The position numbers and the translations under genes are program-made. The notes beneath the pieces were generated by a model. The model did not search any database. It had not been told where the DNA came from and saw only the letters and a list, made by a program, of their open reading frames with translations. Positions 7,193 through 13,441 of a stretch of DNA of 16,652 bases are shown here, one piece after another. The DNA comes from Clostridia bacterium. GTDB lineage: Bacteria; Bacillota; Clostridia; Oscillospirales; QAMX01. The stretch is from the NCBI GenBank assembly GCA_017547975.1, contig JAFYNU010000535.1:1-16652 (forward strand), written 5' to 3'. The first letter of the stretch is position 1. Each line of letters opens with the position of its first letter.

Positions 7193-8164
7193 TTATTTTT
7201 CCCGAGCTAGCTTGTATATCAGGTCAAATGCAAATTCCAAATCGGCCATGGAGCAATGATCCTGGACGAAATGGGTGGTACAGCAGGCCCAGCGCTTGCC
7301 CCGAAGCTTGTGGAATACCCGGCGAATTTCGGTTTCCAGGGCATCCTGATCCAAAAGTCCCAGGGCCGTCTGGATGCAGACTCCGCCCAGAATGGCAAAC
7401 TTGTCGCTGTATTTTTCAAGATACAGGTCGTAATCCATACCGGCGCTTTCCTGCCAGGGGTGCACCAGGTCAAGCCCCAGTACTTCCACCCCGTCCAGCA
7501 CCTTCAGGATGCACCCATCCGAATGGAGGCTAACCAGTTTACCTCTGCCGTGCACGTAATCCACCACCCGCTTCATGTGGGGATAAATGATCTCCCACCA
7601 AAGCCTGGGGTTGAACATCAAATCCTTTTGGGCACCCCAGTCGTCGGAAATATGGATCATGTCGGCTCCCAGCTCGATGCACCGATCGGCAAAGCGAACC
7701 GTCCATTCCGCCTGGCGGCGGTAAAGCTCGTCCAATTCATCGGGATACATGGCCAGATAGAGAAGCTGGTTTTCAATGCCAAACACCCCATTGAACTGCT
7801 CGAAAAAGCCGGGGGTCTGCACGTAACAGAACCTGCCTCTCTCCTTGTGGAAGTCAATGGCCGCCTTCAGGTCTGCGTAATCCTCCAGCCGGTCGGGATC
7901 GGTGAAGATGTCCTCCTCCAAAAGCAGGTCGGGGGTCATTTCCTCGTTTTCGGCCTGGATGCGATCCAGCACCTCCTTTTTGAAGGAGCCGGGCCCCCCG
8001 AAAATATGGGCCAGGTCAAACTCATAGCGATCCTCAAAGGCCGCCACCGAGCCCCATTTTTCGGTAATCTCTTCGCTCAGGTTGGCAGAAACCCAGCCGT
8101 AGATGGGTTGACGGTCCACCGGCAAACCCAAAATTGTATTTTTCACCCGTTCGGTGCTGTTCAT
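7193..8164 (-). CDS. Uroporphyrinogen decarboxylase (URO-D) family protein
   Basis: 323 residues with the URO-D TIM-barrel pattern. Signatures are GADMIHISDDWGAQKDLMFNP in the middle, then LVSLHSDGCI with His214, Asp216 and Cys218, and VHPWQESAGMD followed by FAILGGVCIQTALG. This subgroup is distinct from HemE, because the heme-enzyme N-terminal arginine motif is not seen; it resembles the cobalamin-dependent methyltransferase branch (MtaA/CmuA-like) common in anaerobes. The reaction is unknown, and methyl transfer from a corrinoid is only a possibility. No corrinoid protein gene is adjacent. The ATG at 8164 has AGGGGGA about 9 bases upstream. It is the second gene of the 8395-5785 operon. 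Confidence 0.85.
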   Translation of the reverse strand: MNSTERVKNTILGLPVDRQPIYGWVSANLSEEITEKWGSVAAFEDRYEFDLAHIFGGPGSFKKEVLDRIQAENEEMTPDLLLEEDIFTDPDRLEDYADLKAAIDFHKERGRFCYVQTPGFFEQFNGVFGIENQLLYLAMYPDELDELYRRQAEWTVRFADRCIELGADMIHISDDWGAQKDLMFNPRLWWEIIYPHMKRVVDYVHGRGKLVSLHSDGCILKVLDGVEVLGLDLVHPWQESAGMDYDLYLEKYSDKFAILGGVCIQTALGLLDQDALETEIRRVFHKLRGKRWACCTTHFVQDHCSMADLEFAFDLIYKLAREK

Positions 8165-8183
8165 ACTTGATGATCCCCCTTTT

Positions 8184-8348
8184 TCATATCGTCAATTTCA
8201 TGGACTCGGATATCCACCAGCTTTTCCAATACCCCAGATCCCGGGTGAAGATCGCTCCCTTTTGATGAAGAAGCATAACCAACCCTTCCGCCGTCTGGCG
8301 GTCGGCATCCGGAAGCTCATTCCGGATAAAGTTCAAAAGTTCTTCCAT
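8184..8348 (-). CDS. Small 54-residue ORF of unknown function at the operon head
   Basis: Begins MEELLNFIRNELPDADRQTA and ends KLTI. The N-terminal half looks helical and acidic; the C-terminal part has a tryptophan cluster (GYWKSWWISES). No family is recognised. Support comes from position: AGGAGGG sits 5 bases before the ATG and a near-perfect promoter lies just upstream, giving a leader of only about 12 bases. It ends 19 bases before the URO-D start. It could be a real small protein, a regulatory leader peptide, or the remnant of a longer gene. Confidence 0.55.
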   Translation of the reverse strand: MEELLNFIRNELPDADRQTAEGLVMLLHQKGAIFTRDLGYWKSWWISESMKLTI

Positions 8349-8366
8349 ACCATCCCTCCTGCTTTC

Positions 8367-8395
8367 ATTATATCACAGTCCGCAGGTGATGCCAA
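8367..8395 (-). promoter_or_regulatory. Promoter of the URO-D/PstS-like operon
   Basis: Minus-strand TTGGCA (8395-8390), 17-bp spacer, TATAAT (8372-8367). The start site near 8360 would place the ribosome binding site (8358-8352) almost at the 5' end of the mRNA. Confidence 0.8.
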
Positions 8396-8451
8396 CACCA
8401 AATATTGCCGTCGCACAGAAGGTTGGAAACCGGCACCGCCATCCTCTTTTT

Positions 8452-9209
8452 CTACAGGGGCTTTTTCGCAAGATACAGGACGTAGGTATCAAAAAACACT
8501 ACCTTATTCCCATTTTCCAACACCGTATTCCGGAGTCCTTCAAAAAACAGGGTTCTGTCCGGCTCGGGAATTACCAGGTGATCACACTGGGTGCCGCAGT
8601 ACGCCACGTATTCATCGGCGGTCAATTCCCGTTTTCCGTAAAAATCCCGGCGTTCAAACTCCACGTAGCCGTAATCGACGGCGTTGGCATAGCCAAAGGA
8701 GCCGTGGGTATAGGGTGGGTCGGGCTTGAAATGGGCGGTGTAGACCCGCTGAATCTTTTCGTAAAGGGCTTCATTTGGGCTTTTATAGTCCCCCCGGGTC
8801 AGCATCATGGCCAAAACTCCGCCGGGCTTCAGGAGGGAAAAGGTTTTGGAAAATGCCACGTCCTCCGGAATCCATTGGATGGTAGCCGCCGAATAGATCA
8901 GGTCATACTGCGTCTTTCTAAAATCATGGGTAATGAAATCATCCTGCACCAGATTGAAATTGTGCTGCTTTCCGTACTTTTCCCGGAGCTTCGCCGCCAG
9001 GTGTTCCCCCAGCTCGATGGCGTGGTAGTCGCACCCGGTATCCAGAATGGGATCGGTGGCCTGTCCGGTGCCCGGACCAAGCTCCAACACAGCCTTTCCC
9101 GGCCCGATCCCGGCATAAGCGATCAGATCGTCGAAAAGTTCCCGGCTGTAACGGGGCCGCAGCGGTCAAACTGTTCGGGAATGGTATCGAAAATGCGTCG
9201 AAATTCCAT
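8452..9209 (-). pseudogene. Class I SAM-dependent methyltransferase, frameshifted
   Basis: Intact frame 1 reads MEFRRIFDTIPEQFDR from the ATG at 9209 (AGGAGG 7 bases upstream), then hits a stop at codon 29. From about 9158 the neighbouring frame continues naturally as RPRYSRELFDDLIAYAG and on through VLELGPGTGQATDPI (SAM motif I), LIYSAATIQWI (motif II region) and LLKPGGVLAMM (motif III region) to the stop at 8452. One missing base near 9158-9163 explains this; repaired length would be about 252 residues, normal for the family. FDR-YRPRY is the usual start of such methyltransferases, so the join is convincing. Whether the deletion is real or a sequencing or assembly error cannot be told here. 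A good promoter and Shine-Dalgarno are still present. The substrate is unknown. Confidence 0.85.
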
Positions 9210-9246
9210 ACTTTCGCCTCCTTTTTCTTTCTGGAAATGGGTTCCT

Positions 9247-9275
9247 ATTGTAGCACAGCAGGAATTTCCTGTCAA
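9247..9275 (-). promoter_or_regulatory. Promoter of the methyltransferase gene
   Basis: Minus-strand TTGACA (9275-9270), 17-bp spacer, TACAAT (9252-9247). The spacer contains a small palindrome (AGGAA-A-TTCCT), which might be an operator. Confidence 0.8.
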
Positions 9276-9284
9276 TTCAATGGC

Positions 9285-9327
9285 AAAAAAAGTTTCCGCC
9301 ACCCGGGTGTTTCTCCGGGTGGCGGAA
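9285..9327 (-). terminator. Terminator of the ParB-like/MBL/heparinase operon
   Basis: A 13-bp perfect stem, TTCCGCCACCCGG with CCGGGTGGCGGAA (9327-9315 with 9306-9294), and an 8-base loop are followed on the minus strand by AC and seven T (9291-9285). It begins 7 bases after the heparinase stop codon and lies just before the methyltransferase promoter. Confidence 0.95.
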
Positions 9328-9334
9328 TATCTCT

Positions 9335-11329
9335 TTAGCGGTTTCCTGCATTCAGATTCAACCGATAGGTCTTGTTTCCAACCACAACGGCCACCTCTCC
9401 ATCGCTCTCTCGGGTCACCGTCGGCAGAGGGGCACCTGCCCTCACCGGGATCAGAAGGGTAACAAACCGAAATTCCTTCACCCCCCGAATCCTCCTGCTC
9501 ACCGTGATGGCTTCGTGCAGGGTAGCCTCGTTGCGCCCCACGTACCACCCCTGGGTTTGGGGTTCGGTGGCGGCGGAAATCGTCCGGAGTTCCACCTCGC
9601 CTTCCCCATCCAGCGGAATCATAGCCACTTCATATTCCTTGCCAAAATCCGAAATCACACCGTTTGGGATCCCCGGCAGAGGCTTCACACGGGTGGTATC
9701 CAGATGGAAGAGCACTTCATAATCGTGTTCCATCCCGTCCGCTGAGGACAGGGTATCGGTCACCAGAAAGAGCTCCGGTTTTACAAAACGGACCTCCCGC
9801 TTGTGGGTAGCCGGTTTGGTGTAATCGGGACCAAAGGTATCGTCATAGGTCGCTGCTGCATAATCAAATGTATCGTTCGTAATCCAGCCCGCATCAATGG
9901 GTTCGGTCACCATTCGGGGTTCCCTTCGATTCTGGGCCAGCCCATCCACCAGGACGGTATTGTGTCCATATCCCGAAACGCCGTAGTCCCGGGCTTTGGA
10001 AATTTCATACTGACCGCCGCCGTCGTCATAAATCAGTTCCTGACTGCCTTTATAAAGATTGATGTTCAGTTTATCCTGATGCATGTGAGCCATTCCCAAA
10101 GGCCCCACGTCAAAGCACAGGTAGGCGGCATCCTTTCCCCAATCGGAACGCATGACCGCAAAACCTGCATAGGGCAGGAACGCCGAGGCAGTTTCTCCTG
10201 CGGGAGGTTCCCCCTCCGCCCGTTCGGAATTGACATAGCGCCAGGAGGGATCGTTCCCCAACAGTTTTTCGGCCCGACCGGTAAACACATCGGTCATGAT
10301 GGTATAGGTATCGTTGGTACGGGGTTGGGTAAAACCGGGGGTGGAAAGCAAAACCGCCGCCCGGGTCGTACCGCGCATCAATTCCACAAAGCTTTCGGGA
10401 ATTTCATCCCCGTACCCCAAATTCAACGCCAAAACGTAAAAATTGGCGGCACAGTTATATACAACCCCCTGGTAATCGGGAGAAAGTTCATACTGCATGC
10501 CGTCCGGCAAAATCTGCCCCGAAAGCTCGACAATCAAATTCTCGGCGGCAAATCTGCGGTTCTCTGCCGAGTCGGTCAATTCCGGGAAAAGCGCCGCAAA
10601 GGTATAGATCCCATTGGATTCCATCATAAGCCAGTTGGCACTGGTGGGATGGGCCACCAGATGCATCGTTTGCCGATGCATGGAAGCGATCATCAAAAGC
10701 AGGGCGATGTCCGAAAGCTCCCTCGATTTCCGAAAACCATAAAACGCCATCGGCCAGCTTCCCAACAGGCGGATGCCGCACTCAATGGTACGCCAGGCAC
10801 TTCCCGGGGCATTCCACTCTGCCGGAGCCTTGGTTTGGGCAATCCAGTTCAAAAGTTGATTTTCAAAAGCTTTTACATATCCTTCATCCCCGGTTTCCCG
10901 GTAAGCCCCCACCATGTGCCGCCAGTAGCTGTGGCGGTTGAACTGCCACAACCATTCGTGGTTGCGGGGGCCTTTCACCAGGGTCGGGTCAAAAAGGAAG
11001 TCAATTTTCCCCTCCGGGAAAGTCCAATCCACATTGACCTCCCGAAAGCTGCCCTTCACAGCCTTTTCCGCCGTCTCAGAATCATAGTCTTCATCTTCCA
11101 GCAGACCCGAAAGGTCAACATCCGGTTTACTCCGATAATAGTTCGCGCAAGCCTTCACGGCACCGGCATAATCCCGTTCCGTCATGGCATGGCAAAAGTC
11201 CGCGCCAATCGATTCGGGCGAAATCGAATCGAACAGTTCTTTCAAATGGCTGCCGTAGATGGCCGCCGTTTCCCGGTCAATTTCGGGCAATTCCTTCCGA
11301 ATCCAGGTCATAAGTTTATCCATATCCAT
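9335..11329 (-). CDS. Heparinase II/III-family polysaccharide lyase-like protein
   Basis: 664 residues. Residues 1-370 form the helical (alpha/alpha) domain of heparinase III type, with HEWLWQFNRHSYW near 120-135 and WNAPGSAWRTIECGIRLLG after it. Candidate catalytic residues match the family: Asn232 in SANWLMMESNG, Tyr286 in QYELSPDYQ, and the HMHQDK site with His415 and His417, followed by DYGVSGYGHNTVLVDG. Residues 400-664 are the beta-sandwich. Enzymes of this family (PL12, PL15, PL17, PL21 types) cleave uronate glycans by beta-elimination; the substrate is not readable. No signal peptide is present, unlike most secreted lyases. The first ATG is used because GGAG lies 8 bases upstream. It is the last gene of a three-gene operon, 31 bases after the MBL gene. 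Confidence 0.88.
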   Translation of the reverse strand: MDMDKLMTWIRKELPEIDRETAAIYGSHLKELFDSISPESIGADFCHAMTERDYAGAVKACANYYRSKPDVDLSGLLEDEDYDSETAEKAVKGSFREVNVDWTFPEGKIDFLFDPTLVKGPRNHEWLWQFNRHSYWRHMVGAYRETGDEGYVKAFENQLLNWIAQTKAPAEWNAPGSAWRTIECGIRLLGSWPMAFYGFRKSRELSDIALLLMIASMHRQTMHLVAHPTSANWLMMESNGIYTFAALFPELTDSAENRRFAAENLIVELSGQILPDGMQYELSPDYQGVVYNCAANFYVLALNLGYGDEIPESFVELMRGTTRAAVLLSTPGFTQPRTNDTYTIMTDVFTGRAEKLLGNDPSWRYVNSERAEGEPPAGETASAFLPYAGFAVMRSDWGKDAAYLCFDVGPLGMAHMHQDKLNINLYKGSQELIYDDGGGQYEISKARDYGVSGYGHNTVLVDGLAQNRREPRMVTEPIDAGWITNDTFDYAAATYDDTFGPDYTKPATHKREVRFVKPELFLVTDTLSSADGMEHDYEVLFHLDTTRVKPLPGIPNGVISDFGKEYEVAMIPLDGEGEVELRTISAATEPQTQGWYVGRNEATLHEAITVSRRIRGVKEFRFVTLLIPVRAGAPLPTVTRESDGEVAVVVGNKTYRLNLNAGNR

Positions 11330-11360
11330 TTTCCCTTCTCCCCTTCTGCTATATTATCCG

Positions 11361-12173
11361 TTATTTCAATGGAATCTCCAGAGTTCCGTCCTTCGTCACA
11401 TAGTGTTCGGTCACGCCGAGCTTATCCATCCATCCCCGGGTATGCAATGTTCCCCACAGCTCGGGTTCCAGTTCCTCATCAACTTCGTTCCAAAGCCACT
11501 CCGGCGCACACCACATACAAGCAACAGGTCGAATTCTTTCGTAAACCTCTTCGGTCACACCGGAATGGCCGTGGTGGGCCATTTGGACAATGTCACTTGG
11601 CAATTTTTCCGAACAAAGGGACAGAAGTTCTCTTCCCCCTTCCGGTCCCAGATCCCCCAAAAAGATCACACTGCGAAGATCCTTCCCGGTGACTTTGAAT
11701 ACCAGGGAGCTCTCGTTCACCGCCATATTGGGTTTGGGTAAATAATGCCGTTCTCCGCCGTAATACAAAATTTCTATCGTCAGCTCATCCACCTGGAATT
11801 TCATGCCGGGCTCTGCCAAAATTTCCTTATCACCAAACAACGTACGGTTTCGGTCAAATGTCAGAATATCCGATTCCCATTGGGGCTCACATTTGCGTAC
11901 AAAATCCACCGAGGGAAAATGATGACAAACCATTCTCACACGATTTCGAATTTTCGGGTCAACGATTGCCTGATTGAAGCCTGAAAAATGATCAAAATGG
12001 GGATGCGTCAGGAGCCACATGGCAATTTCTCGTTCACCAACCAGCTCCATCAGATAGGGAATGTCCTCCGGACGCCCCCCATCCACCACAATGGCCTTGC
12101 CGCCGGCGGTTTGAAATACAAACCCCATCATAAAAAGGGAATGCTCAGTAAGCATAAATAACTTTGTTTCCAT
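11361..12173 (-). CDS. MBL-fold metallo-hydrolase (ComEC/Rec2-like domain)
   Basis: 270 residues. Metal ligands are clear: THPHFDHFSG gives His57, His59, Asp61 and His62; LGDLGPEGG gives Asp174; and MAHHGHSG (198-205) matches the AHHGS-type motif of the ComEC C-terminal and related hydrolases. Lactonase, phosphodiesterase or nuclease activity are all possible. The ATG at 12173 is preferred over an in-frame start 11 codons upstream because AAGGAG lies 5 bases before it. No signal peptide or membrane segment is present. It sits between a ParB-like gene (29-base gap) and a heparinase gene (31-base gap), all apparently on one transcript. Confidence 0.87.
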   Translation of the reverse strand: METKLFMLTEHSLFMMGFVFQTAGGKAIVVDGGRPEDIPYLMELVGEREIAMWLLTHPHFDHFSGFNQAIVDPKIRNRVRMVCHHFPSVDFVRKCEPQWESDILTFDRNRTLFGDKEILAEPGMKFQVDELTIEILYYGGERHYLPKPNMAVNESSLVFKVTGKDLRSVIFLGDLGPEGGRELLSLCSEKLPSDIVQMAHHGHSGVTEEVYERIRPVACMWCAPEWLWNEVDEELEPELWGTLHTRGWMDKLGVTEHYVTKDGTLEIPLK

Positions 12174-12202
12174 AATTGCTCCTTGATATCGGTTTTCCGT
12201 CG

Positions 12203-12766
12203 TCAATTTTGGCTCACTTCATTGCAATCGGCGGAAACCTCGAAGGATTCCCCCCGGTCATTCTCATAATATAGGAATTTCAGATCTTCGCTGGCTCCGT
12301 AGAGGTACAAATCGGGATAGCGCAAGCGCCATACCTGCCGCTGCCGTTGGTTCATTTGGGTCAATAGGTTGTAGGATTTATCGCATCGCCCAATCCAGAG
12401 CTTCTGGTACTCCCCCGGGGACAAAATACGATTCTGCAAATCCCATACCTGCGCCAGCCCAAATCTTTCGCACCATACCAGGTCTTCCCGGTAGAGCATC
12501 TGCCCGGTTTCGCCGGTAACGATTTCATCGGTATCATACACCACGGGAATTTCACTCACACCATGCCGCCATGCCACAAAGGCCCTGCTGTGCCCATCGG
12601 TCAAGGTAAAACGACCATTGCCAAAATCGTGTACCGGAAGGGGTTGGAAATTCGTAAGGTCGGTGGGGTTGAACCAGGTTTCGATATTGGCTATTTTTTC
12701 GCTGTTCAGGTAAATTTGGCTAAGCCCTAGGGCTGACAGCGGTAGATATCGGACTCCGTGGAACAT
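12203..12766 (-). CDS. ParB/Srx-like domain protein
   Basis: 187 residues. An N-terminal ParB-N-like region runs over residues 5-80: LPLSALGLSQIYLNSEKI, then FTLTDGHSRAFVAWRHG and IPVVYD. The DGHSR motif (57-61) corresponds to the DGHRR nucleotide-binding box of ParB and sulfiredoxin relatives. The remainder (80-187) is a mixed region with a WDLQNRILSPGEYQKLWIGRCD segment and no helix-turn-helix that I can recognise, so a chromosome-partition role is unlikely. Related domains bind CTP or ATP, or act as small kinases or nucleases; which applies is unknown. AAAGGA lies 12 bases before the ATG, rather far. It is the first gene of the operon from the promoter at 12837. Confidence 0.65.
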   Translation of the reverse strand: MFHGVRYLPLSALGLSQIYLNSEKIANIETWFNPTDLTNFQPLPVHDFGNGRFTLTDGHSRAFVAWRHGVSEIPVVYDTDEIVTGETGQMLYREDLVWCERFGLAQVWDLQNRILSPGEYQKLWIGRCDKSYNLLTQMNQRQRQVWRLRYPDLYLYGASEDLKFLYYENDRGESFEVSADCNEVSQN

Positions 12767-12808
12767 AACTGTTTTCCATCCTTTGCTGTGCTACAAATCT
12801 TTGCTTTG

Positions 12809-12837
12809 ATTGTATCACGTAAGTCATACCCTGTCAA
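12809..12837 (-). promoter_or_regulatory. Promoter of the ParB-like/MBL/heparinase operon
   Basis: Minus-strand TTGACA (12837-12832), 17-bp spacer, TACAAT (12814-12809). The leader to the ATG at 12766 would be about 37 bases. Confidence 0.8.
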
Positions 12838-12886
12838 TTCCGTTTGTGGGAAACGCAAGGAAAGTTGTATCCGGCAGGCATCAATG

Positions 12887-12917
12887 AAAAATCCGAAAGC
12901 TTACACTTTCGGATTTT
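12887..12917. terminator. Bidirectional terminator-like hairpin
   Basis: ATCCGAAAG (12891-12899) and CTTTCGGAT (12906-12914) form a 9-bp stem with a 6-base loop, bordered by A4 and T4. On the minus strand it lies beyond the hairpin array and would stop transcripts before the next promoter at 12837. Confidence 0.7.
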
Positions 12918-12985
12918 ATATTTAGTTACAATAAGGATCGCTTTGCCGTTTTTGTCGTATGGATTCGAACTTTCACACAGCTTTT

Positions 12986-13158
12986 AGTGAAGTATTCGTC
13001 TTGCGCCGAATGTGAAGTTATGCCTTACAGCATAATGAAGTATTATGCTTGCGCATAAAATGAAGTTAAATGCGCCACTCACTTCCACAGAAACTTCACT
13101 GTCCACAGGACAACTTCACTTGCGGAGCAAACTTCACGCGCCGAAAGGCGCACTTAGT
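12986..13158. repeat. Multi-hairpin array with TGAAGT / ACTTCA linkers
   Basis: A non-coding block of short hairpins spaced about 19-35 bases apart. Stems: ATTCG/CGAAT (12994-13011), TTATGC/GCATAA (13018-13035), TTATGC/GCATAA (13043-13058), a weaker one near 13083-13093, GTCC/GGAC (13101-13111), TTGC/GCAA (13120-13130), and GCGCC/GGCGC with a GAAA loop (13138-13151). Linkers in the left half are TGAAGT (12988, 13013, 13036, 13061). Linkers in the right half are the reverse complement ACTTCA (13093, 13113, 13131), with degenerate copies at 13081 and 13152. The halves could therefore pair into a long branched structure. It is flanked by terminators and lies beside tRNA genes. It could be a structured RNA or a MITE/REP-like repeat; no transposase was seen. 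Confidence 0.75.
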
Positions 13159-13160
13159 TG

Positions 13161-13192
13161 AAAAACCGACAAGTCGAAACTTGTCGGTTTTT
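13161..13192. terminator. Terminator after the tRNA genes
   Basis: AAAAACCGACAAG (13161-13173) and CTTGTCGGTTTTT (13180-13192) are perfect inverted repeats with a 6-base loop. On the minus strand it starts 2 bases after the tRNA-Trp CCA end and ends in T5. By symmetry it can also act on the plus strand. Confidence 0.9.
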
Positions 13193-13193
13193 C

Positions 13194-13269
13194 TGGCAGG
13201 GGCAGAAGGGATCGAACCCTCGGCACGCGGTTTTGGAGACCGCTGCTCTACCGGCTGAGCTATACCCAT
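13194..13269 (-). tRNA. tRNA-Trp (CCA anticodon)
   Basis: 76 bases with encoded CCA. D-stem is GCTC/GAGC, anticodon stem GCGGT/ACCGC with loop CTCCAAA (anticodon CCA), T-stem GAGGG/CCTTC with loop TTCGATC. The acceptor is ATGGGTA against TGCCCCT, so position 2 (T) faces C71 instead of the G-C pair expected for AGGGG-type tRNA-Trp. Everything else is canonical. Confidence 0.93.
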
Positions 13270-13297
13270 ATATCAAACGCCATAGGAATGATGAAAT

Positions 13298-13374
13298 TGG
13301 TGGGCCTTCGGGGACTCGAACCCAGGACCGACCGGTTATGAGCCGGCTGCTCTGACCAACTGAGCTAAAGGCCC
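13298..13374 (-). tRNA. tRNA with CAT anticodon (Ile2 with lysidine, or elongator Met)
   Basis: 77 bases with encoded CCA. The acceptor GGGCCTT/AAGGCCC is perfect, D-stem GCTC/GAGC, anticodon stem GCCGG/CCGGT with loop CTCATAA. It resembles the Bacillus subtilis Ile(CAT) gene (GGACCTTTAGCTCAG start, CGGCTCATAACCG anticodon arm) more than its elongator Met, and it has the C4-G69 and C5-G68 pairs recognised by TilS, so Ile2 is slightly favoured. The T-stem CTGGG/CCCCG has one T-C mismatch. It is not the initiator, since it lacks the GGG/CCC anticodon-stem pairs. Confidence 0.92.
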
Positions 13375-13394
13375 GTTTCCCAAGGCGCTCATAT

Positions 13395-13423
13395 AGTATA
13401 GCAAACTTTTTGGCGTTTGTCAA
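13395..13423 (-). promoter_or_regulatory. Promoter of the tRNA pair
   Basis: Minus-strand TTGACA (13423-13418), 17-bp spacer, TATACT (13400-13395). It sits 18 bases after the ymdB stop with no terminator between, so read-through from ymdB into the tRNAs is also possible. Confidence 0.85.
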
Positions 13424-13441
13424 CTGCTAATTTTCAATTTT

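Noticed and set aside
8397..8451. Terminator after the broken methyltransferase gene
   Set aside because: Only a short GCCG/CGGC match with a long loop and no T-run is present; transcription may read through into the URO-D operon.
9803..11692. A very long plus-strand open frame opposite the heparinase and MBL genes
   Set aside because: It is antisense to two genes with clear family motifs, has no ribosome binding site, and its translation is rich in Gly, His and Pro without any recognisable domain.
12955..12985. GGATTCGAAC at 12961-12970 resembling a tRNA T-arm
   Set aside because: No pairing T-stem, acceptor or CCA surrounds it on either strand. It could be a relic or an integration scar but nothing supports that.
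12986..13158. CRISPR array
   Set aside because: Linker repeats are only 6-9 bases, invert their orientation halfway, and the intervening segments are self-complementary hairpins rather than unique spacers; no cas genes are near.
13070..13258. A 62-residue plus-strand frame starting MRHSLPQKLHC
   Set aside because: It runs through the hairpin array, a terminator and the antisense of tRNA-Trp, and has no Shine-Dalgarno, so it is spurious.
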